Origin: Gnetum montanum
Taxonomy: Eukaryota > Streptophyta > Gnetopsida > Gnetales > Gnetaceae
Direction: 5' to 3'
Assembly: GCA_015680685.1 (NCBI GenBank)
Contig: MNCI01005374.1
Span: 65,406 to 129,405 of the forward strand
DNA: 64,000 nt
The notes below the pieces were generated by a model. It was not told the DNA's origin, ran no database searches, and saw nothing but the letters and a program-made list of their open reading frames with translations. The position numbers and the translations under genes were made by a program. The first letter of the stretch is position 1, and each line of letters opens with the position of its first letter. Positions 12,245-24,550 of this stretch are shown here, piece after piece.

Positions 12245-13310
12245 TCAGGCCTCTGATCCTTCCTCTACCTTCATGTCTTTCTCAAAGTGGAAGGGTTCAA
12301 ACCCCTCATCATCATCTCTGATTTGATGTTAGACATTCTTCTTGATGTCTACTACCCTTCTATCCATGGCTATGAGAGTGAATCTCACCTTCTCCAGCAC
12401 TGTCAATATCTCCCACTTAGTAGACTTTACTTCCTATAGCTAAGCTTGCATATCTTCTTTGAATTTCCAAACTCACTAGCCTCTAATTCCAATGAAGAGC
12501 TTGGGTCCTCATATTCTTTAACAAATGGGCTAACCTTGATGTAGATTTTGAAGGATTGATCAAAGCTATTCTTTTTCAGAATACTAAGATGCACCTTTAT
12601 ATCCACTTAGGATTCTAGCATCTCCAACTTCCTTAAAATGGCTAAAATAAGAAAAGGAAATCAAAGTTTGAGTGCATCATCATTATAGTGATACATCATG
12701 TGCCTAATAGGTAGCTATGCAAAACGTGCCTCCTCACCAAACTTTAGGTCCTTTATTACCCAAAGAGCTAGGCTCGAGACATATGTGATATGCGTTGATG
12801 GCAAGACATTCATAACAATCATCATGACCATCACATGGTGCTTAGGGCAAAAGGTCATGAAGTGGATCCCTTGGGTTTACATCTTGACAAAGTCTAATTC
12901 TCCAATGAACTAATGGAAGATACCTTACTTTTCTTCTATGTTAGCCTTCGACTTGAGTATGTCCTTCTTCCTAGTTGGAAGGTTGAACCACTCCTAAAGT
13001 TTGGTTGCAATGATCTTCATCCTATTTTTCCTAACAAAGGAAACCAAGTAACATTTAGGAGGATTCACCTTAGTGAGATGTGGCTTTAAGTTCTTGTAAA
13101 ATTCCAGCAGTTTCTCCTAGTATAACTAGTTAATGGGGGGCCCTAATAAACACCCATATCCCATGGCCTCTAGTTGCTACTATACTATGGTATTAGCATG
13201 GTCAAAAACTCTATATAATATACCACTTGATGGTAAATATTGATTTTGAGCTTGTCATCCCTAGGAACCTATAACACAAGAAGAAATTCTAACATGCAAG
13301 AATTATCCTC
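12245..13310 (-). pseudogene. Element A third ORF (post-pol), decayed, unknown function
   Basis: On the minus strand a long coding-like stretch can be followed in essentially one frame despite stops. Readable blocks include LLEFYKNLKPHLTKVNPP, YLVSFVRKNRMKII, RKKDILKSKANIEEK, FIGELDFVKM, MNVLPSTHITYV, SLALWVIKDLKFGEEARFA and, near the end, EGFEPFHFEKDMKVEEGSEA before a TGA at 12245-12247. I do not recognise a named domain. Its place between pol and the 3' LTR is that of the env-like or 'plant transposon protein' ORF of Athila-type elements. The acidic, charged C-terminus is similar in style to B-family ORF2 but not clearly alignable by eye. Confidence 0.6.
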
Positions 13311-14019
13311 AATATCCTCAGGAAGGCCCATTCTTAGCTGAGCATGCATAGCCATGAAAGATTTGGATATTTATATCCTCCTCATGCATGATAGTTGTTG
13401 GAAGGATAAAAATATCATTATCTAAATTCAAAATATATGGAAAAGAGCCATGACCTAGAGAGGTATGTCTTACCATATGTCATGAAAGGCAATGTTGAGG
13501 TGGTGTGATTTCTAATCCTTTTATCATGACCTAGCAATGAGGTAAGCATAGAGTAGTGAACCAAATCCTAGTCATGATAGAAGTACAAAAAAATGACTTA
13601 TGGGAACTAGCTTTAGCTTAATCAAGGATTCTTGGCATGGTATGGACCCTTACTTATCTAGCTATGGCTCCTCAAGGAATGGAAGGAGTAAAAAAGTCTT
13701 GATGAAATGAGCCCTAGTTGGGAGTAAGAGATGTGCAATGGTATAAGAGAGTTTCATGATGATAAGATCTATTCCCATGGGATTTGGCTTAATATTATAA
13801 GACCACCATCTTACTATTACTCTTTTTTTTCACGTTTTCATTGTATTAAGCTGATTTGAAGAATTAATGTTGTTTGATCTAAATGAGATCAAACTACATA
13901 GCAACTGTAACCAAAATCAATATAATAGTTCTTAAGATTCTCATCATATCACAGTTCATCATAGCCATGTTTTTCAAACACAAAAGTTTCAAGAAAAATT
14001 ATTATTTATCAATCTACAT

Positions 14020-14330
14020 CGATATGGTCGACATGGATTGATATCACTATATATTAACATATCAATACGTATCATGACCACATTGTTTAGATGCAAAAAT
14101 CTTAGGAAAAAATCTTCTATATTGATCCACATTGATCAAATTGATATGAATCAATATTTTATATATTAATATATAAATTTTAGTCACTAAGATCAACATA
14201 TTAATTGATAACCTAAATGTAGATTCTACCTTTATTGATTTGAATCACATGGATCAATATGCTTCGACTGAATTTATCATGAGACATTAATAACACAATG
14301 TTTATTGATATGATTTGACCTTAAGGATTT
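14020..14330 (-). repeat. Cluster of GATCAATAT / ATTGATAT motifs upstream of the third ORF
   Basis: Words of the form TTGATCAATATGGATTGATAT recur four to six times here, often as imperfect inverted pairs. The same words occur in both LTRs of element A (around 11625-11660 and 47500-47535). The cluster lies upstream of the third ORF on the minus strand, where a secondary promoter could lie, and TATATA-type boxes are nearby (14160-14175). Confidence 0.5.
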
Positions 14331-14615
14331 CTTTTCCTCTTAGTGCATCTATGGATATCGATTCCATGATGTTCCTCGATAAAATAATCTTATTAGTTGC
14401 ATGTTATTTCTTCCTTTGATATAAAGTATTAACCAGAAAATGGATTTATTTATAGAAATTTTTTTCTTTTTCAATTCTTATCATTAGATCTTATTATCAG
14501 GGTAGGAATTCACATATAACTTAGCTAGGAAGGTACTTTCTATGATTATTTGTGCTAAACTTCTCCTCAGAAGATTTTCTTCATTTATTGGAAGGATGAC
14601 TTACAATCTCAAGGT

Positions 14616-15715
14616 TGTGGATTAAGAACTTAGAAGGGTTGAATAAGTTTCCCAATTAAAATTGCACTAGCTACATGAACACACCAAATTTTACATGATT
14701 CCCCAACTTGGATATTTCAACACTTGAATGGTAGAATCCATGCATAGCTTTAAACTTTGTTTCTTAAAAAGTTTTGGTTTGAAGGATACAATACCCTGTA
14801 AAAGCTTTGAGCTCCACTCTAGAGTGTTTCATTACTATGAAACCACTCAACCTCGCAAGGTCCCAACAAGATAAGGATGTGGTTTCAAGCATCCCACAAC
14901 ATTTACAAATTTGAGCTCCACTCTGGAGTATTTTGATTATGCAAAATCACTTAACCCTACAAGGTCCCAACAAGCTGAATGTGGATGTCTTCTTGCAAGA
15001 AGCACATCAACCTCATAAGGCTACAAGAAAGAAGAAAAGATACAAGGAAAGAATGTAACTAAATTTATAGGTACTTGTACTTGAAGCTTAGTATGACTTA
15101 CAATTAAGCAAATGATGTTACCATGAAGAGCAAGAATAGAATTTCATAGAATAGAAAATGAGGAGCTTGAAAGTGAATATTTATTCAACAATTCCTAATA
15201 TTTTGACATCTTCTTATAGCTTCAAAGTTTCCAAAAACTTATTAATATTCTTGCAAAACCTATCAAATGCCTAGTGTAGACATCTACTTTGAATTTGGGA
15301 TGTCTCACTAAGATTGGCCTTAATTCAAGAGAGACATATCATTGGTAAATGAGATGTCTACACTGGAATTTCAACAAGGAGACGTCTACTTTGGGACATA
15401 TATGTCTATAGGAAGATGTCTACTCTGGAACATATATATCTACTATTTTTCAAAGACATCTTCTTAACTTTTGAGCTCTAACTTATAAGGCTTTCTCCTA
15501 TCAATTTTCCTTCTTGCCTATCCTTGAAGAATCTTCATTTGATTTGTAACATTTTTTTTGTGGTCTTCATTTAACTTCTTACTGTAGCTCTCATTTCCTT
15601 GAGTTCTTAGATCTCATTGTGGAGTTCTTGTTCATGTCCTACAAAAACATTCTCCAACATAAACATTCTATTTTCTCTATTTTCCTAAAGGTTTTGACAT
15701 ACCAAAATTTCAACA
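14616..15715 (-). repeat. 3' LTR of the copia element
   Basis: It is 1100 bp and alignable to 19629-20708 throughout (for example AACACACCAAATTTTA, CCCAACTTGG, CAAGGTCCCAACAAGCT). A purine tract AAAAAGGGAAAGAT precedes it on the minus strand (15716-15729). Confidence 0.88.
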
Positions 15716-15729
15716 ATCTTTCCCTTTTT
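15716..15729 (-). promoter_or_regulatory. Copia polypurine tract
   Basis: The minus strand reads AAAAAGGGAAAGAT immediately before the 3' LTR start TGTTGAAATT. Confidence 0.8.
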
Positions 15730-15939
15730 AGTGATGCCCAAAACTTAAGAAAATGAATTAGTAGGATTCATAAAAAAATGTATCTTGTTTTCTCCCTCTT
15801 TTTGGATAAAAACTAAAAGGGTTGGAAGAACTTCCCCTAAATAAATGCAAGAGAAAAAAAAGAGACATATAAATATTATTTTTTTCAGAGCCTAGAATAG
15901 CTATGCTTTGTTGAAAATTTCTATTCCAATGAATTCTCG

Positions 15940-16202
15940 CTTTATATACTTAAGTTGAGTATGTTTTCATATAAAGTGATGTTGAATTTCAATGTGTTTT
16001 GTGAGTGTTGGATTGGATTATTTTTCATATTTATGGCATTACTATTGTCACAATAAATTGGTGTAGATTCGGGTTTTACCCCTAAGTCCTTGAGTGTTTC
16101 TTTCATCCACAAAAGTTGGGCACAATAACTTCTAGTTGAAATATATTCAACTTCTACTGTAGAAAGTGCTATGGAATTTTTCTTTGGTTGTCGAAGAAAC
16201 AA
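15940..16202 (-). pseudogene. Copia RNase H remnant
   Basis: The minus-strand frame holds QPKKNSIALSTVEVEYIS, the copia RNase H block with E-x-E-Y. It is followed by LLWMKETLKDLG, PIYCDNSNAIN (the C-D-N-x-S/T-A-I motif) and NPIQHSQNTLKFNI. The domain ends pol, and the 3' LTR begins 0.23 kb downstream. Confidence 0.9.
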
Positions 16203-16399
16203 AGCTTTTTTCTAGGAAAAATCAATTTCCACTTGTGCTTTGACAATCATCTGAACAACCTACCTAATCTACATCAAAATATCTAGCAAGATCAAGTGGA
16301 GAATCCTTTGGATACCAAATTTCTTGATTAGTTTTACCTTTTAGATAATTCAAAATATGTTTAATAGCCTTTAAATGGGATTTGGATTTGCCTAATATC

Positions 16400-17470
16400 T
16401 AGCACAAATTCCTAAACTTAATGCTATGTATAGTCTACTAGTAGTTGAATAAAGTAGGTTACCTATCATACCTCTGTAAAACTTGTGATCAATAAATTTT
16501 CCTTGACCATATTTGGTGAGCTTGAAATTAGAGTAGAAGATCTTTGATATTTTTTTTTCCAAATGAAGGTTCCATATTTTGTTTGATTAATTTGAAATCC
16601 AAGAAAGTTGTTGAGCTCTCCCATCATGCTTATTTCAAATTCTGGTTGCATAAGATCTAAAAAGTTCTTGCATGAAATTTCATTAGTGGCACCAAAAATA
16701 ATACCATCAACATATATTTAAACAATAAGTAAATCATTACCTCCTCTTTTGAGAAATAAAGTGGCATCAGCCCTACCTTTTTTGAAGCCATTGGATGTAA
16801 GGTGTCAAGAAAGTCTTTCATGCCAAGCTCTAGGAGGATTTTAAGCCCATAGAGAGCCTAAAAACATGATCAGGATTAATGTAATCTACAAATCCTTTAG
16901 GTTGTTCAACATATACTTCTTCTTGTATGCTCCCATTTAGAAATCATTTTTCACATCCATTTGATATATCTTGATATTTTTAATTCTAGCATATACCAAA
17001 AGAAGTCTAATAGATTCAAGGCTAGAAACAAGAGCAAGTCTCATCAAAATCAATTCCTTTTTGTTGATTATATCCTTTTGCAACTAGCCTAGCTTTATTT
17101 TTAATGATATTTCCATTTTCATCAGTTTTATTTCAAAAAACTCATTTTGTCCATATAATTGGTTTATGATGTGGTTTAGATGTTAATTCCCATGCATCAT
17201 TTCTAGTGAATTGGTTTAGTTCATCTGTCATAGTGGAAATCCACCTTTCTTCTCCTTTTGCTTCTTTGAAGTTTTTGGGTTCAAGTTGTGAAAGATATGT
17301 TGCATAGGCACAAATTTCTATAGTTTGGCTCCCAATGAGAATTCCATCTTGTACTTGTCCAATTACATCATTGAGAGAGTGTTTTCTATGAAGTCTAGAG
17401 ATCTTAGGTTGAATTGATGATATCTCCTCATGTTCACTATCTAATTCTGAATTTTTGTCCATTTGAACTT
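16400..17470 (-). pseudogene. Copia reverse transcriptase pseudogene
   Basis: The N-terminal region EPKNFKEAKGEERWISTMTD appears near 17285-17225. The block VEQPKGFVDYINPDHVFRL lies near 16920-16865. The catalytic Y-V-D-D is now Y-V-D-G followed by IIFGATNE (about 16715-16680). Then come PEFEISMMGELNNFLGFQI and QTKYGTFIWKKKYQ (16651-16540). Stops and frameshifts interrupt it in at least five places. Confidence 0.87.
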
Positions 17471-17599
17471 ATGAGGCACTAGATAACTTTTGAACGGGAA
17501 CTACTTCATCATCAAGTTGTGGAGAAGTAACATCACTATCATCAGTTGTAACATTAATAGTTTCATCTATCACATTTGTTGTTTTATTCAAGACGCTAT

Positions 17600-18532
17600 A
17601 TGCTCTACTAACAAAAGAATATCCTAAGAAAATTCCTTCATTAGTTTTAGGATCAAATTTTCTTAGGATATCTTTATCATTAAAAATATAGCATTTGGAA
17701 TGAAAGACATGAAAATAACCTACTAAATCTTTTCTACCAGTCCATAATTCATAGGAAGTTTTAGAGGTAAACCTTCTTACCGTAACTCTGTTGGGACATA
17801 GCAAGCAATGTTAATTTCTTTAGCCTAAAAGCCACAAAGAAAGTTCCTATCATTCAATATAGTTCTCTCCATTTCATTGAAGATCCTATTTCTTCTTTTG
17901 GCTACACCATTTTGTTGAGGAGTTTTTGTAGTAGAGAATTGATTAAGTATGTCATTCATTTAACAAAATATCTCAAATTTGGCATTCTTGAATTTCCCTT
18001 CATTTTCACTCTTAATGACTTTGATACCATAGCCTTTTTCTTTCTAAATTTGATTGCAAATTCTTAATAAATGATCAAATACTTCATCCTTGTGATATAA
18101 GAAGGCAACTCAAGTAAAATGAGAGTAATCATCAACAACGGTTAGAAAATACATTTTCTATCCCAAACTAAGTGTTTGAGAAGGACCAACTAGATCCATG
18201 TGAAGTAAATATAAGGGATGAGAGGTAGGGATACCATTTTTCTTACTAAACCTTACCCTTATATGCTTTCCCTTTTAGCATCCTTCACAAGTGTTCGAAT
18301 TAAAGTTTTTAAATTTGAGCAATCCACAAACCATTTCCTTTGTCACCAAAGTCTGAATAATTTCTTTGTTTCTGTGGCCCATCTTTTTATGCCACACAAA
18401 AGCATCATCTATATTACTAATCAAGCACTTGGATTCAAGATTAGGATTATCTCCAAATACAATAATGTAAACATTGGTCTTTCTAGCTCCTTCTATCACA
18501 ATGTTTCTAGTGGTTAATTCTTTATTTTGCAA
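17600..18532 (-). pseudogene. Copia GAG-pre-integrase and integrase pseudogene
   Basis: The stretch 18532-18275 contains VWHKKMGHRNKEIIQTLV and a final C-E-G-C, the zinc-binding pre-integrase module. The core follows: LHMDLVGPSQTLS (first Asp kept), YFLTVVDDYSHFT, KVIKSENEGKF (second acidic position changed) and QQNGVAKRRNRIFNEM (the usual V-x-E-R changed to A-K-R, so the catalytic Glu is lost). The C-terminal region (17804-17600) with TSKTSYELWTGRKDLVGYFH and FDPKTNEGIFLGYS is well preserved. Confidence 0.87.
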
Positions 18533-18599
18533 GTTTCTTTTGAAAAAGTAACATCAAAATTTGAATCACAATGTTGACTTACACTTAAAATATTATGCT

Positions 18600-19000
18600 T
18601 TAACCCTTTAACAAAGAAAATTTTATTCACAATAGGTTGTCCCTTACCTTTTCCTCTTATGGTAACAATGCTTGTTATAGGGGCTTCCATGTCATCTCCA
18701 AAAGTAATAGTTCCATAATTCTATTCTAAGAAGTGTATAAATTAGGTTTTATCTCCCTTCATATGTCTTGAACAACCACTATCAATATGTCATGTGCTTG
18801 TTTTAACTATAGCAAGAGCAACTCTAACCATCATGTTTTGTTTAAGCTTCCTCTCTTTTTTCTTTCAAACTTTCTTTCTCTAAAAAGCACCTTGTCTAGG
18901 CCATTTTTGAAAAGACCAAGTGTAATGTTTAACCTTAAGATAGAAATATGCCTAAACATGTCCAAATTTTCTACAATAGTAACAATTTAAAGTCCTAAAT
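18600..19000 (-). pseudogene. Copia gag zinc knuckle and protease remnants
   Basis: Around 18985-18945 the minus strand reads C-Y-Y-C-R-K-F-G-H-V, the start of a CX2CX4HX4C zinc knuckle used by gag to bind RNA, with a stop before the last cysteine position. Around 18780-18735 it reads WHIDSGCSRHMKGDKT, the conserved active-site block of copia proteases (D-S-G intact). The rest of gag upstream toward 19590 is too decayed to follow. Confidence 0.75.
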
Positions 19001-19614
19001 TTTGTTATGTTACGAAACCTGGAACAACTTCCTTCTAAATAACCCTTGATGCATACATTCTTTTACTCTTGATCTTTAGACTTTTCTAAAAATTTCTTAT
19101 TCACCTACTCAATGACTTTTGTTAGTCTTAAAATCTTAGCAGTTAGGTATAAATTTTTTTTCTTAAGGTAATAATATTCATCATTAAGATTTACAATCTT
19201 TATCTCTCTTTAATAGATATCTTTTATTTTAAAGCATAGGCTTTGAAAAGAAATAACTTCATTGCAAAGAAATCCATACCATTCTTCAAAGGAGTTCTCA
19301 TCATCTTTATGATAACTCCTATGATTATTCAAACTTCCTTTCATGTCCAAATTATCATAGATATTACCAAACTTGAACTTATAATCTTTTCTAGAGGCTA
19401 TATGGCCGCTTATTTTACCTATTGAACTAAATGTAGAAGAGAGAATGAGAAACTTACCTTTATTGATGTAGCAGAGAGATTGAATACAACACTACAAGAA
19501 GAAATTAATGAAGCATATTAGTCTATTTGTCCAATTGAATTTGAAAACTACTAGTGATCTGATGTTTGTTTCCCCTTCCATGTTTATGTTGAGTTATCTA
19601 CATGAGATAACCTG

Positions 19615-19626
19615 GCTCTGATACCA
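19615..19626 (-). promoter_or_regulatory. Copia primer binding site, perfect initiator-Met type
   Basis: The minus strand reads TGGTATCAGAGC exactly, two bases inside the LTR end. Confidence 0.92.
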
Positions 19627-19628
19627 CT

Positions 19629-20708
19629 TGTGGATTGAGAACTTAGAAGGGAGGTTGAATAAGTTTCTCAAATAAAATTTCACTAGCCACATGAACACAC
19701 CAAATTTTATGTGGTTCCCCAACTTGGGTACATCCAAAATCAAAGGGTAGAATCCATGCATACCTCTGAACTTTGTTTCTTCAACAACTATGGTTTGAAG
19801 GGCACCACACCTTGTATAAGCTTTAAGCTCTACTTTGGAGTGTTTCATCACTATAAAACCACTTAATCCCACAAGATCCCAACAAGCTTAGAATGTGGTT
19901 TTAAGAATCCCACAACCTTTACAAAATTAAGCTTTTCTCCAAAGTGTTTTAACCCTAGAAAACCACTCAATCCTACAAGGTCCCAACAAGCTCAACATGG
20001 ATGCCTTCTCACAAGGAGTACATCAACCCCATAGGACTCCAATAAATAGGGAAAGATACAAGAAATGAGTAAAAATAAATTTCTAGATCCTTGTACTTGA
20101 AGTTCAATACAACTTACAATCAAGCAAATTATGTTACAATAAAGAGCAAGAATATAATTTCATAGAATAGACAATGTGGAACTTCAATGTGAATAGTGCT
20201 TTCACAATTCCCAAGATTTTAACATCTTCTTATAGCCTTGGAGTTTCCAAAAAATCCTCAAAATTTATGCAATAGCTACCAAATAGCTAGTGTAAACATT
20301 TACTTCAAAGTTGGAGCATCTCATTAAGATTGCTCTCAATTCAGGAGAGACATCTCACTAGTAAATGGGACATCTATAGTGGGACATCTACCTTGGGATA
20401 TATACATCTACTATTTTTCAAAGATGTCTCCTCAACTTTTAAACTTTGACTGCTAAAGCTTTCTCCCATCAATTTTCCTTCTTGCCAATCCTTGAAGCAT
20501 CTTGATTTGAGTTGTGACCTTCATTTTTGTTCATGCTCTCATCTTGCCCATGTGGTCTTTGTTTTGACTTCTTTTCGTAGATCTTGTTTCCTTGATTTCT
20601 TAGATCTTATTGTGAAGTTCTTATTCATGTCTTGTAAAAAAATTCTTCACTAGAAACATTCTATTTTCTCCATTTTTCTTAAGGTTTTGGCATACCAAAA
20701 TGTCAACA
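19629..20708 (-). repeat. 5' LTR of the copia element
   Basis: It is 1080 bp and ends (plus coordinates) at ...GTCAACA 20708. It contains a cluster of GACATCT words at 20320-20420 that also occurs in the partner LTR. The PBS lies just inside at lower coordinates. Confidence 0.88.
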
Positions 20709-21032
20709 AATATTTCTACCATTCCTATGTTTTAAGGATCTAAGATGCATTTCTTTCAACAAACTCATTTTCTAACTTGCTCTTGGATCAAATTCTATGT
20801 TGGTTATACCCTACTATCCTATCTAATTTTACATTTTTTATTCTTCCTAATTAATCTAAGGTATGTCCCACCCTAAGATAATTAGTTGAATTATTATTAT
20901 TAGGAAGTATACTTAGATAAGCCAAGAAAGATAAAAAAAGCTATGGATTTTAGATATTTTCCCCTATAGATGAGACACTAGTAAGATTTGATCTTCCAAT
21001 CATTAGTATCCATAATGCTTACCCATAGTAGG
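20709..21032. other. Short piece of element A between the copia and B1 insertions
   Basis: This 324-bp AT-rich fragment has no ORF. It is assigned to element A by position only. Confidence 0.45.
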
Positions 21033-21922
21033 TGATGAGTCATGTTTTATAGGGTCATGATGTTGGATATCTGATATTGAGTTATGATGTTGGGTATTCG
21101 ATATCAAAGCACAACCTCTGATGTCAAGGATCTAATATCGTTCCTTCCATGCTAGCCTATAAATACCATACTTGGATGCACAGTTGGGATAGAGAAAAAT
21201 ATAGACATAGATAGATAGATTTTAATAGATTTCAAGTTTTTTTAGTTTCTAGTTCATGCTCATAGTGTGATGTTAAGTGATTGTATGGCATCCTTATTCA
21301 AGTGTGATGTACTTGGACATGTTACATGTTTGGCAATAAAGATCAAAATTACTTCCATCATTACAACATTCACTTAGCTCTATTATTATTATTAATTTCT
21401 TAAATGTTTATTATTTTCCTTACTTAATGTTGTCATTCATTGCTCTTTATTATTTCTATCATTAAGTAGAATGAGTACGACTAATCACAAGCACTTAAGT
21501 GTAACTACTTGGTAACCTAGCAGTGTTATCGTTTGGTACACCTAGTAACAGTACACTTGCTAACCCCAATGGTAGTTGCACAAAGTCCAAGGTGTGTATG
21601 GAAGGTTAGGAATGGATACTCATCACACATAGGCTAGTTAGACTTTACTTTCCATTGTTGATTATATTAAATAAGTAATTTATTTATCATCATTAGGAGT
21701 AGCTTAGGACCGAACTAAACCATAAGTAATTATCATATGCCTCACTTTGAACTAAACCATATGTGACAAAGCTACCACTAGTCCAAGTGGGAAGATAGCC
21801 AACTACAATCAAGGCATAATAATTTTGATGCACAACTAGTCCCATCCATGGAATTCAACTGGATCTTGCATCAACACTTGTGATTCATATGGTTGGGCAT
21901 AGGGGTACCTAGCAACTCATCA
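21033..21922 (+). repeat. B1 5' LTR
   Basis: It is 890 bp. It carries several GATATC/GATATT words (21060-21140), a TATA box CCTATAAATACC (21157-21168), a TAGATAGATAGA run (21208-21222) and an AATAAA signal near 21339. The partner is 39077-39961. Confidence 0.92.
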
Positions 21923-21941
21923 TTAGCACCGTTGCTGGGGA
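21923..21941 (+). promoter_or_regulatory. B1 primer binding site, tRNA-Asp type
   Basis: TTAGCACCGTTGCTGGGGA follows the LTR end directly. It is a near match to the TGGCGCCGTTGCCGGGGA site of Athila/Tat elements. Confidence 0.85.
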
Positions 21942-22047
21942 TGGTGCTAGTTATCTAGAATAGTTATATTATACATTATCGCTTAAAATAAATTAATGAT
22001 ATATCTTTCAAAAAATATTAAATCACACACATCATTAACTAAAAATA

Positions 22048-24550
22048 GTGTCTCTTTCACAAGGAAGTGATAATGCATTATATGGCAAGAACATTCATTG
22101 GAGAACTAACAAGATATATGTTGAAGAAAATTGGAGTAACCAACCTCATGCAGGGGTTTCATATGTTCATGACTACCCTTACTACACTCAAGGACTACAT
22201 TCACCTAAGGTTGATAACCCTAGAGGAGATGAAGTAAGTCCTAGACCAATGGAGGCCTCAAGGCCTAGGACCTCCACAAAACCTAAAAAGGATAAATCAA
22301 GGAACCATGGGGAACACCATAGAAGCCATGGTGATTCTCTTAATTCCTCATCTTCCTCTTCCTCTTCAACATCTAATTCTAATGAAGATGAATGTAGGTA
22401 TAAAGACAAAGCTCCACTATGGGATCAAAATAAAAATAAAAATCAAAACCATGGAAAAAATCAAAGATATCAATATGAACATAGAAAAAATTGTCACAAT
22501 CAAGCAAAAAGAAATAGCAATTTCCACCATGACATGTCCAATGAAGATGAACCCTTGTTGGCCACTAAAAGCTTGATGTAGATCACAAAGGCAATTAAGA
22601 TACTCCACAAGCATTGCAAGGAAACTCACCTAAAAGGGCTTGATATGAATAATATTTCTAAATTTGTAGAAGGCTATGATCCTAATCCATAACTTCATTT
22701 ACAAGTTATCCATGATGCTTGTGTCTTACACAATATTTAAAGCGGGTGACAAAAGCTTAAGCTCTTTCCTAGGACATCAATAGATAAAGCCAAAGTATGG
22801 TATAGATCATTAAAACCAAATTCAATCTGGCAATGGCCCACAATGCTAGAACTCTTCAACAAGAAATACCAAACCTATGCAAGGGTGTCCAACTTGATGA
22901 AATAGATCCAAGGATGGAAATAAGAACAACATGAACCCTTAGATATGGACCTAGATAGATATTATTCTCTATTGAATAGATCTCTAGGCCATGGTTTCTT
23001 TGAGGAAGAGTAACTTTTCCATATCATATATGAGCTTCATAATGAAATGAGGGAGATCCTTGGGATGTATTCTTAAGGTCAATTATATGAGCTATGAACC
23101 TATTAGATCCAAGAGCTAATTGAGCATGTGGCAAAATAAGAAGGAGAGCTATGTAAATGGGAGAATTTTGAGAAATATCACTAAGATCCAACTCTTTGAA
23201 AGAGGAAGGTCCACATCTATGATAAGGATAAAGAGGTAGCTCTCAGTAAGGTGATTTTGCAACAAACCTTGTTAATACATAAGTCTTATTGATGAACTTG
23301 CAGCAAGGTTTGATAGGATGTGGGAATGAATAAATGATAAAGTTACAACTTTTTTAGAAACTATAGAGGATAAGGTAATGCAAAATGACTTAAGCAATCA
23401 CAATAAATGAAGGAAAAAGAATCATGAAACAACTAGGAATACTTATTAGCAAATAGGGAAAAGGGCTAAAGAACAACAGGCTATAGACTAACCATAAAAG
23501 AGGATAATGGATGTGACATCTGCATATATGATCATCCAAAGGGCTATTGCCCAGTCGTGTTACATCTACATGAGTATTGGGTTTTTACATTAAATCCCAA
23601 GTTCATATAGAAGCACATGCCCAGGAAATTACTTTTTTCACAAGATAATCATAGACAATTCTACAACCAATAATAGTATCCTAGGAGGACTTCTTACAAG
23701 CCGTAACACTATCATCAACCACAATGGTGAAACCCACAGTTGTGGGGAAGGCCAACATCAAATTAGCCCTACCCTTACTACCAATTGAACCCATACGAAT
23801 ATTATTTTGAACAACCTATTTCCCCAACTAGTTCTATGTCCTCTACTTTCAATCGCTACTACCACTCTCCCAAGTTTCATTGATCCATGACATCTCCTAT
23901 GGGATCACCACCTCACACCTCTTACCCTCCAACATATCCTCGATATTCTTATACTCCACCCCATCCCATGTCATAGCCAACAACACAAGAAGGTTTAGCA
24001 CCACAACATCAACAAAAGAATGCCACTTATGCTATGAATGTGCATAGATATGATAATGCCAGTAGATTCCCACCACAATCCTAGAAATGTCATTTATTTA
24101 GGATGGATCCCATGCTTAACACTCATGGACCTACTACCTTATCCAAACCAACACAATGCCAATCAAGTGCAACACCTTTCCTCACAACCAACACCCTCTA
24201 ATCTTATGTAAAAGTCAACATCCATTGTTAGTCCAACATCTAACAAAAGCAATGAATCTAGCATTTTGAAGAGACAAATAAATCCATGCATACCTAATCA
24301 TGATCAAGGGTGAAATCATGGGCCAAACATCCAAAAAGTTGACAAAACTCATACTTTAACCCACCGTACATTTAACAACCAAGTGTGTGAACCACAACCT
24401 ATCTACATAGTTGCCACTAAATCAAGAGACATCCAATGGCTTGAAAATGAAAGGTTAACACTATTTCACAAATGCATGAAGCCTACCTACCCACTTATTA
24501 ATTCTTTTCATAATCAAATGCTTAGTTGTGGGGGAAATGTCTCATCCTAA
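22048..24550 (+). pseudogene. B1 ORF1, gag-like pseudogene
   Basis: The aligned start codon of B2 (ATG) is GTG here at 22048. The first 177 codons are open and include a Ser/Lys-rich low-complexity region around 22320-22380. Beyond 22581 it is stopped repeatedly, but the gag core is readable: VWYRSLKPNSIWQWPTML, KKYQTYARVSNLM, DLDRYYSLLNRSLGHGF and LGMYS-GQLYEL (22780-23120). A Cys/His block CDICIYDHPKGYC (near 23518-23560) resembles the zinc knuckle of Athila gags. A long Pro/Tyr/Ser-rich tail runs to LSCGGNVSS and a TAA at 24548-24550. Gag would form the particle shell and bind RNA. Confidence 0.82.
24521..24534 (+). promoter_or_regulatory. Polypurine-tract-like site inside the end of ORF1 (B1)
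   Basis: CTTAGTTGTGGGGG resembles the sequence before the 3' LTR of B elements (CTTAGTCATGGGGG in B2). The same site is at 53166-53179 in B2. Confidence 0.45.

Larger units (their letters stand above)
14616..20708 (-). mobile_element. Ty1/copia LTR retrotransposon (Sirevirus-like), decayed
   Basis: LTRs of about 1.1 kb (19629-20708 and 14616-15715) face the minus strand. They start TGTTGA(A/C)ATTTTGGTATG and end AATCCACA. An initiator-Met PBS (19615-19626) and a purine tract (15716-15729) sit at the correct inner ends. The copia order protease, integrase, RT, RNase H is present from about 19000 down to 15940. The catalytic residues of integrase and RT are damaged. The flanking 5-mers (AAGGT and AATAT) do not match well, so no target duplication is claimed. 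It is inserted within element A. Confidence 0.9.

Noticed and set aside
22188-22409. Acidic minus-strand frame with a Glu run
   Set aside because: It is the reverse of the Ser-rich stretch in B1 ORF1.
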